Below, piece by piece: positions 15,876 to 21,595 of a DNA stretch of 21,595 nucleotides. Made by a program: the position numbers and the translations under genes. Numbering within the stretch: position 1 is the stretch's first letter; every line of letters starts with the position of its first letter. The DNA comes from Clostridiales bacterium (GTDB lineage Bacteria > Bacillota > Clostridia > Lachnospirales > WQUN01). The notes beneath the pieces are model-generated. The model was not told the origin of the DNA. It saw only the letters and a program-made list of their open reading frames with translations, and ran no database searches. Location: positions 1 to 21,595 of the forward strand of contig JAITPB010000132.1 of assembly GCA_031289625.1 (NCBI GenBank). The letters run 5' to 3'.

Positions 15876-17894
15876 TTGGCTGTTTTAAACATGATGCGGT
15901 TTCAGCTCTGCGCGCTGCAGAAAGACCGCAAGAGCATTCTGGAACGCTTGCAAGTGCGGGGCGTAACAGAAACTAAAGATTCGGAAGCGCAGGATCCGCT
16001 GTTTTTTAAAGCGGATACGCGCAAGCAGTATACGGACTTTCTAAAATCCGCCGAAACGGCCGCGCGCGCCGTGGGAATTCTGGACGCCGCCCATGCCAGG
16101 CCCAAATCGATGTTCGCCGCTTTGCAGGGCCGCAAAGTGGTGTCCCCTTCCGAATGGGAAGCCATCGCGCGGCAATCCGATGAAATGATCCATGCAGCGG
16201 AACGGATTGTGGAATTAGACAAAGACATTCAGGCCACCAAAACGGAAATCACTTTATGTGAAACGCAGGAAGCCGTTCTGGAGTTATGGTTGGATTTGCC
16301 AGTTCCAGAGAATTACACAGGCTCCCCAAAAACGGCCGCCTTCATCGGCTCCTTGCCGAATGAGCGATCCGTTGAGGATCTTCAGGCGGCGCTGTCCGGG
16401 TGGCTTTCCGAAGACGCAGTTCAGCGCGCGCATCTTCAAATCATCTCCAAAAGCCCGGAACAGACCAACTTTTTCATCCTGTGCCTGAAACAGGATGAAT
16501 CGGTCATGGAAGAAGCGCTGCGGCAGATGGGCTTTACCAAACCGGCTGTGCCGGAGGATGCAATCCCGCCGGCGGCCAGGCGGGAACAGATGCAGTCAAA
16601 ACGTATGTCCCTGCACGCCTCCATGGCGGAAAATCAAAAAGAAATCCAGGAACTTTCCAGCCTGGCGGAATCTTTGGAGCAGTTGGAAGACTATTTGACA
16701 GCGCGCGCGAACAAATACCAGGTGATTGAACAAATGACGCAGTCCAGCCACACGTTTATTCTGGAGGGCTATGTGCTGGAGCGGGACGCGGCGGCCCTGA
16801 AGAAAGAATTGGAAGGCGCCTATATGCTGGCGTTTGAAGTGAGCGACGGGGATGACGACGCGCCCGTGTATCTGCAAAACGGGGATTTTGTCCAGGCGAT
16901 TTCCGGCGTGCTGGAAAGTTACAGTTTGCCAGGGCCCGGCGAAATAGATCCCCTGCCGGTAATGAGCGTTTTCTATTATCTGACGTTCGGCCTGATGTTT
17001 TCAGACGCCGCTTATGGATTGGTGCTGGCTGGCGTCTGCGCTTGGCTCTTACGGAAATTTAAAAACATGGAACAGGGTATGAAAAACTTTCTCCAGATGT
17101 TTTTCTGGTGCGGTATCTCCACTATCATTTGGGGCGTTGTATTTTCCAGCTATTTTGGCGACGTCGTCAATGTAGTCTCCCGAACGTTTTTTGGCCATGA
17201 GGTTGGTATACCGCCGCTGTGGTTCGCGCCTCTTGAAAAGCCCATGCTGATGCTGGTTTTCTGTCTGGGCGTCGGGGTTCTGCATCTGACGTTCGCTTAT
17301 GGTATGAAAGCCTGGAGCCATATCCGGCGCGGGCGCGGGATAGAAGCGCTGTATGACGCCGTATTCCCTGTCGGCTTGATTTATCCGCTGATCGTTGTAC
17401 TGATGGGCGGCGGTATTTTTGAGACGATGGCCGGCTTTAAACTGGATTTATCCGCGGCGGCGTCCCAGACCTGCATGGCCATATCCGGCGTGTGTATGCT
17501 GGGCATTGTGCTGACAGGCGGACGCGAGAGTCAAAACTGGGGTGTACGGATACTCCAGGGCGTTTACGCACTGTACAATCAGCTGGCCGGCTGGCTCTCG
17601 GATATTTTGTCGTATTCCCGTCTGTTGGGCTTGGGCCTGGCCGCGGGCGTTATCGCCTCGGTTATGAATTCGCTGGGTTCGATGGGCGGCGGGGGGCCAA
17701 TAGGGATTCTCCTGTTTATCATTGTGTTTTTGTTGGGACAGTCACTTAATTTTGCTATTAACGTGTTGGGTTCCTACGTACATTCCAACCGTCTTGAGTA
17801 TGTAGAATTTTTCGGGAAATTTTACGAAGGCGGCGGACGTAAATTTACGCCGTTTGGCGTTAATACCAAACATATTAAACCAACTCTTGAATAG
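15876..17894 (+). CDS. ntpI: V-type ATPase subunit I (stator a-subunit)
   Basis: Membrane stator that forms the ion half-channels against the K ring and anchors the stalks. 672 residues: a cytoplasmic N-terminal half with coiled coils (MAVLNMMRFQLCALQKDRKSILERL at the start, given here in part, and the 590-base region after it), then several membrane segments from about residue 355 (MSVFYYLTFGLMFSDAAYG, FWCGISTIIWGVVFSSYFGD, LSYSRLLGLGLAAGVIASV) ending VEFFGKFYEGGGRKF. FSDAAYG and SYSRLLGLGLA are conserved in the family. The start is a TTG with AAGGAG 8 nt upstream, and the N-terminus agrees with relatives. It lies 49 nt after ntpF and 13 nt before ntpK. Confidence 0.95.
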   Translation: MAVLNMMRFQLCALQKDRKSILERLQVRGVTETKDSEAQDPLFFKADTRKQYTDFLKSAETAARAVGILDAAHARPKSMFAALQGRKVVSPSEWEAIARQSDEMIHAAERIVELDKDIQATKTEITLCETQEAVLELWLDLPVPENYTGSPKTAAFIGSLPNERSVEDLQAALSGWLSEDAVQRAHLQIISKSPEQTNFFILCLKQDESVMEEALRQMGFTKPAVPEDAIPPAARREQMQSKRMSLHASMAENQKEIQELSSLAESLEQLEDYLTARANKYQVIEQMTQSSHTFILEGYVLERDAAALKKELEGAYMLAFEVSDGDDDAPVYLQNGDFVQAISGVLESYSLPGPGEIDPLPVMSVFYYLTFGLMFSDAAYGLVLAGVCAWLLRKFKNMEQGMKNFLQMFFWCGISTIIWGVVFSSYFGDVVNVVSRTFFGHEVGIPPLWFAPLEKPMLMLVFCLGVGVLHLTFAYGMKAWSHIRRGRGIEALYDAVFPVGLIYPLIVVLMGGGIFETMAGFKLDLSAAASQTCMAISGVCMLGIVLTGGRESQNWGVRILQGVYALYNQLAGWLSDILSYSRLLGLGLAAGVIASVMNSLGSMGGGGPIGILLFIIVFLLGQSLNFAINVLGSYVHSNRLEYVEFFGKFYEGGGRKFTPFGVNTKHIKPTLE

Positions 17895-17907
17895 GAGGAT
17901 TTTTTAC

Positions 17908-18393
17908 ATGTCTGAACTGGGTTTTACTTTTGCGGTGCTGGGAGCCGCGCTGGCAGCCATACTGCCGGGCATGGGTTCCGCAGAAGGCGTAGGTATCGCG
18001 GGGCAGAGCGCCGCCGCATCTGTATCGGAAGATCCATCTTCTTTCGCTAAAGTATTGGTGCTTCAATTGCTGCCAGGCACGCAGGGCATTTATGGGTTGC
18101 TGATCTCCTTTGTTACCATGAGCCAAATCGGTCTGCTGGGCGGCGATGCGAATATGAGCCTGGCAAAAGGCTTGGCGTATCTGGCCGCTTGCCTGCCTAT
18201 CGCCATTGTGGGTCTGATCTCCGCGAAGCACCAGGGGCGCGTCTCTGTCTCTGGCGTCCAGATGCTCGCCAAACGTCCCGATCAATTTGGTAAAGCGATG
18301 ATTTTCCCCGCCATGGTGGAAACCTATGCCATTCTTGCGCTGCTGATCAGTCTGCTGGCTGTCAACGGAGTCGCCGGGCTGACTACTATTTAA
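17908..18393 (+). CDS. ntpK: V-type ATPase subunit K (proteolipid rotor ring)
   Basis: 161 residues forming two fused c-subunit hairpins (four membrane segments), the rotor of the V-type enzyme. The first hairpin has LQLLPGTQGIYG (52-63) with Leu55, Thr58 and Gln59; the loop has HQGR (Gln109); the second hairpin has PAMVETYAIL (Glu138). These match, by eye, Leu61, Thr64, Gln65, Gln110 and Glu139 that bind Na+ in E. hirae NtpK. Only the second hairpin carries the ion-binding Glu, as is normal for this fused form. AGGAGG lies before the ATG at 17908; the longer frame reads back into ntpI and is ignored. Confidence 0.96.
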   Translation: MSELGFTFAVLGAALAAILPGMGSAEGVGIAGQSAAASVSEDPSSFAKVLVLQLLPGTQGIYGLLISFVTMSQIGLLGGDANMSLAKGLAYLAACLPIAIVGLISAKHQGRVSVSGVQMLAKRPDQFGKAMIFPAMVETYAILALLISLLAVNGVAGLTTI

Positions 18394-18422
18394 CCCGGTC
18401 TTGAGCGGGAGGCGTGATAGAA

Positions 18423-19010
18423 TTGGACGGTCTTGACAGAATAACCGAAGAAATCAAAAAACAGGCGGCTGCAGAGGCGGAAGAAATTCTCGCCCAGGCC
18501 AAAGAGAAAGCCGAAGCCGCCCTGGCGCGGGCGAAAAACGAGGCCGCCGCAAAGCGCGCCGAAGCCGAAGCCGCGGCTGACAAGCAGGTCGCCGCGTTGA
18601 ACGCGGCGCGGGAATCCGCGCAGGCGCTGCGGCGCCAGCAGATCATGCTGGAAACGAAGCAGGATGTGTTAGGACAGACATTGGACGAGGCTCGGGCGGC
18701 TGTGCTGGCTTTGCCCAAGGATCAGTATTTTGGTTTGTGTGTGAACGTCGCTGTTTCTTATGCCAACGCGGGTGAAGGCGAAATCCTGTTTAACGAAAAG
18801 GACAAAGCCCGTCTCCCGGAAGATTTTGCCGAGCGTTTAGAAAAGGCGCTTCCCTCCGGAAAAAAAGCGCGCGTGTCAGAGCGCACGGCGCCCATAGACG
18901 GCGGGTTTTTGCTCAAATATGGAGACATGGAAGAAAACTGTTCCATTTTCGCTATATTTCGGGATCGGCGCGATGAGTTCGTAGATGTGATCCGGGGGAT
19001 TCTCTTTTAG
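18423..19010 (+). CDS. ntpE: V-type ATPase subunit E (peripheral stalk)
   Basis: 195 residues: a long Ala/Glu/Lys-rich helix (about 5-85) followed by a globular C-terminal domain (PIDGGFLLKYGDMEENCSIF region near the end), the shape of V-ATPase subunit E, which holds the A3B3 head to subunit I. I start at the TTG at 18423: it gives MDGLDRITEEI, as in relatives, and GGGAGG lies 10 nt upstream. The in-frame GTG at 18414 is only 1 nt from that site. Follows ntpK by 29 nt; 77 nt separate it from ntpC. Confidence 0.93.
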   Translation: MDGLDRITEEIKKQAAAEAEEILAQAKEKAEAALARAKNEAAAKRAEAEAAADKQVAALNAARESAQALRRQQIMLETKQDVLGQTLDEARAAVLALPKDQYFGLCVNVAVSYANAGEGEILFNEKDKARLPEDFAERLEKALPSGKKARVSERTAPIDGGFLLKYGDMEENCSIFAIFRDRRDEFVDVIRGILF

Positions 19011-19087
19011 GATTTACCTGTGGATCATTTATTTGTGGATCTAGCCAGATTTGGATTGAAACAAACTTTCTTAAAGGACATGAGTGT

Positions 19088-20059
19088 ATGGCGGGAGAAC
19101 CGTATGTTTATGCCGTAACGCGCGTTCGAATCCACGAGCAGCATTTGTTAAAGCATCAGGATATGGACGCGCTGTCCGCGGCGGAAAACGTAGGAGAAGC
19201 TTTAAACGTGCTTTCCGGCAAGGGCTGGGATGTGAGATTGTCTCCTGCGGACATGATCGAGCGGGAACTGGAAAAAACCTGGGCGCTCATTGCGGAAGCG
19301 GCCGGCGATATCGCCGCGTTATATGTATTCCGCTGCGCCAGGGATTTTCACAATCTCAAAGCCGCTGTCAAATTGGTCTATCTCGCTGAACCCGCGCTGG
19401 ATCGGGAACGTTATTTTCTGCCCTACGGCGCCGTCCCTGTTGCGCGGATTATCGCAGCGGCCGAGAATCAGAACTTTGGCAGTTTGCCCGACGCCTTGGC
19501 TGTGCCTGGAAAAGCGGCGTGGGAAACGCTGAAAGCAACCGGCAATGGTCAGCTGTGCGAAATTATTGTGGATAGGGCGGCTTTAGAAGAAACGTACAAA
19601 GCTGGAGAGGCGTCACGTATTCCTCTTTTACAGCGGTACGCTGAGTTGACTGTGGACGCGGCCAATGTTTTGGCCGCGATGCGCTGTCAAAAACTGGGTC
19701 GCGATCGTTCTTTTCTAGAGCGGGTTCTGGCGGATGCGGGACGGCTTTCCAAAAAGGATTTGATCAATGCGGCCTTGGGGGATGAACAGGAAATACCCCA
19801 ATTTCTTCGTTCGACGCCTTACGCCGCCGCTGCCGCCGCACTGAACGAATCCCCCAGCGCTTTTGAGCGGTGGCGCAATATTGAATTTATGAATTTGATC
19901 CAGCCTCAGCGAGGCGCTATATCCGGAGTGGAACCGCTCGCCGCTTATATTTTGGCCAGGGAAAATGAAATCCGCATGGTCCGGCTGATTTTAAGCGCGA
20001 AAATCAATCAGTTAAGCCGCGACTCGCTGCAAGAAAGGTTGGGGCGGACATATGTATAA
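19088..20059 (+). CDS. ntpC: V-type ATPase subunit C (rotor-ring socket, d-like)
   Basis: 323 residues, soluble, helical. It links the central stalk to the K ring. The N-terminus EPYVYAVTRVRIHEQ and the internal ARDFHNLKAAVKL match the family; the C-terminus IYLLARENEIRMVRLILSAK-type segment (IRMVRLILSAKINQL at about 296-310) is also typical. AAAGGA lies 9 nt before the ATG. The end overlaps ntpG by 8 nt, which suggests coupled translation. Confidence 0.94.
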   Translation: MAGEPYVYAVTRVRIHEQHLLKHQDMDALSAAENVGEALNVLSGKGWDVRLSPADMIERELEKTWALIAEAAGDIAALYVFRCARDFHNLKAAVKLVYLAEPALDRERYFLPYGAVPVARIIAAAENQNFGSLPDALAVPGKAAWETLKATGNGQLCEIIVDRAALEETYKAGEASRIPLLQRYAELTVDAANVLAAMRCQKLGRDRSFLERVLADAGRLSKKDLINAALGDEQEIPQFLRSTPYAAAAAALNESPSAFERWRNIEFMNLIQPQRGAISGVEPLAAYILARENEIRMVRLILSAKINQLSRDSLQERLGRTYV

Positions 20060-20363
20060 AATTGCCGTTATGGGAGATCGTGACAGCGTGTATGGTTTCG
20101 CGTCCGTGGGGCTGGATATTTTCCCCACGGAGGAAAACGCGTCCGCGGAACGCGAATTGCGCGCTCTGGCGGAAGGCGGATACGCGATTATTTATATGAC
20201 GGAAAAACTTTATCATTATTTGGACAGCGCGCTCACGGAGTACAGTGGCGCTAAACTTCCGGCCATAATTCCCATACCAGGCGTGTCGGGAAATACGGGT
20301 CTTGGCATGGCGCAGGCGAAAAAGAACGTGGTGCGGGCGATTGGATCCGATATCCTACTATAA
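20052..20363 (+). CDS. ntpG: V-type ATPase subunit F (NtpG, central stalk)
   Basis: 103 residues, alpha/beta CheY-like fold at the centre of the rotor with subunit D. The N-terminus MYKIAVMGDRDSVYGFASVG and the middle GGYAIIYMTE are family signatures. It overlaps the end of ntpC by 8 nt and precedes ntpA by 17 nt. Called AtpF in many genomes. Confidence 0.95.
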   Translation: MYKIAVMGDRDSVYGFASVGLDIFPTEENASAERELRALAEGGYAIIYMTEKLYHYLDSALTEYSGAKLPAIIPIPGVSGNTGLGMAQAKKNVVRAIGSDILL

Positions 20364-20380
20364 TGGAAAGGAACTATAAT

Positions 20381-21595
20381 ATGGAAGCTACGGGAGTCAT
20401 TCGCAAAGTAGCGGGTCCTCTGGTTGTGGCGGAAGGAATGCGCGACGCCAATATGTTCGACGTGGTGCGCGTGTCGGAAACCCGGCTCATCGGTGAAATC
20501 ATCGAGCTGCACGGCGACAGGGCGAGCATTCAGGTGTATGAAGAAACCAGCGGCTTGGCGCCCGGCGCGCCGGTCGAATCCACCGGTATGCCGCTCAGCG
20601 TGGAACTGGGGCCTGGTTTGCTGAAGAGTATTTATGACGGCATTCAAAGGCCGCTGGCTGTGATCAAGCAAACCAGCGGTACCCGGCTGAACCGCGGTGT
20701 AGAAGCCCCCAGCCTGGATAGAGCTAAAAAATGGAATTTTGTACCTTCCGCCGCTGCGGGGGATCAGGTGACAGGCGGCGACATCATTGGAACCGTGCAG
20801 GAAACGGACGTTGTGTCACACAAAATTATGATTCCGCCGCGGGTTGCCGGAAAAATCAAGAACATAGCGAAAGGCGCTTTTACGGTCGATGAGCCGATCG
20901 CGGTCATTGAAGGCCCGGGCGGCGATATTCCCGTAACGCTCATGCAAAAATGGCCGGTGCGTTCCGGCCGCCCTTATCAACGGAAACTGAACCCGGATGT
21001 GCCGCTGGTCACGGGGCAGCGCGTCATTGACATGCTGTTCCCTATTGCGAAAGGCGGTACGGCGGCGGTGCCCGGCCCCTTTGGCAGCGGCAAGACGGTC
21101 GTGCAGCATCAGCTCGCGAAATGGGCGAATGCGGATATCATTATATATATTGGCTGCGGGGAGCGCGGCAATGAAATGACGGACGTGCTGCTGGAGTTCC
21201 CTGAACTGAAAGACCCGAAGTCGGGCAAAAGCTTGATGGAGCGCACCGTACTGATTGCGAATACATCCGACATGCCTGTGGCGGCTCGGGAAGCGAGTGT
21301 TTACACGGGCATCACCATCGCCGAATATTTCCGCGACATGGGTTATTCCGTCGCTCTGATGGCGGACTCCACTTCGCGCTGGGCCGAGGCTATGCGTGAA
21401 ATGTCGGGCCGTCTGGAAGAAATGCCCGGTGAGGAAGGCTATCCTGCGTACCTGGGCAGCCGGCTGGCGCAATTTTACGAGAGAGCGGGCCGGGTCATTA
21501 CTTTGGGCAAAGGTGACAAAGAAGGGGCGCTGTCTGTTATCGGCGCCGTGTCGCCGTCGGGCGGCGACATTTCTGAACCGGTCACACAGGCGACT
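20381..21595 (+). CDS. ntpA: V-type ATPase catalytic subunit A (cut by window edge)
   Basis: Catalytic nucleotide-hydrolysing subunit of the A3B3 head. The first 405 codons of about 590 are present. Visible: an N-terminal beta-barrel (GVIRKVAGPLVVAEGM), the non-homologous bulge region (about 115-190), the P-loop GPFGSGKT (232-239), CGERGNEM (259-266) with the catalytic Glu region, and ADSTSRWAEAMRE (328-340). AAAGGA lies before the ATG. The B and D subunits are expected beyond the window. Confidence 0.97.
   Translation, partial: MEATGVIRKVAGPLVVAEGMRDANMFDVVRVSETRLIGEIIELHGDRASIQVYEETSGLAPGAPVESTGMPLSVELGPGLLKSIYDGIQRPLAVIKQTSGTRLNRGVEAPSLDRAKKWNFVPSAAAGDQVTGGDIIGTVQETDVVSHKIMIPPRVAGKIKNIAKGAFTVDEPIAVIEGPGGDIPVTLMQKWPVRSGRPYQRKLNPDVPLVTGQRVIDMLFPIAKGGTAAVPGPFGSGKTVVQHQLAKWANADIIIYIGCGERGNEMTDVLLEFPELKDPKSGKSLMERTVLIANTSDMPVAAREASVYTGITIAEYFRDMGYSVALMADSTSRWAEAMREMSGRLEEMPGEEGYPAYLGSRLAQFYERAGRVITLGKGDKEGALSVIGAVSPSGGDISEPVTQAT

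Noticed and set aside
19019..19041. Direct repeat TGTGGATC twice, 15 bp apart, in the gap between ntpE and ntpC
   Set aside because: Eight bases long and only two copies; it could easily arise by chance and nothing links it to a regulator.
15506..21595. F-type ATP synthase
   Set aside because: The subunit set, the fused two-hairpin K subunit and the gene order are those of the V-type enzyme.

Overview
The window looks like chromosomal DNA of a member of the Bacillota, probably class Clostridia (an Oscillospirales-like or related gut/rumen lineage). Reasons: strong AGGAGG-type ribosome binding sites mixed with many GTG/TTG starts; a V-type ATPase operon in the Enterococcus ntp order (F-I-K-E-C-G-A); a CD1871A-type small CXXC protein beside a membrane 4Fe-4S protein; a type I dockerin protein; and formate-tetrahydrofolate ligase. 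Base composition is moderate and fairly even. The taxonomic call is inference. No rRNA, tRNA, insertion sequence, prophage or CRISPR array was seen.

Left part (1-10744), all read on the minus strand, from right to left: pfkA (6-phosphofructokinase with a mixed donor-site signature) ending in an intrinsic terminator; a two-gene surface-protein unit with its own extended -10 promoter, made of a secreted cohesin-like protein with an 18-bp-repeat Thr/Ala/Lys linker and a secreted protein ending in a dockerin; then, after only 18 nt, a 45-residue CXXC protein and a NapH-like polyferredoxin membrane protein, closed by a perfect 15-bp hairpin. Next comes a tightly packed ligA-ddl-murI operon (NAD-dependent DNA ligase, D-Ala-D-Ala ligase, glutamate racemase) with its own promoter. 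Last is the 5' half of fhs with a good promoter, cut by the window edge.

Right part (10812-21595), all on the plus strand: a leaderless S8 (subtilisin/Csp-like) peptidase diverging from pfkA; a promoter plus terminator/attenuator hairpin; valS; and the V-ATPase operon ntpF-I-K-E-C-G-A, cut inside the catalytic A subunit. The K subunit keeps the set of residues that bind Na+ in the E. hirae enzyme, so a sodium-coupled ATPase is predicted.

Most of the window is housekeeping. The least described part is 5028-9314: a cohesin-like protein and a dockerin protein encoded head to tail, possibly running into the CXXC/polyferredoxin pair. The 45-residue CXXC gene starts with GTG and is easily missed. 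Start codons were adjusted from the longest frames where ribosome binding sites or family N-termini argued for it (murI, the iron-sulfur protein, both surface proteins, valS, ntpF, ntpK, ntpE).
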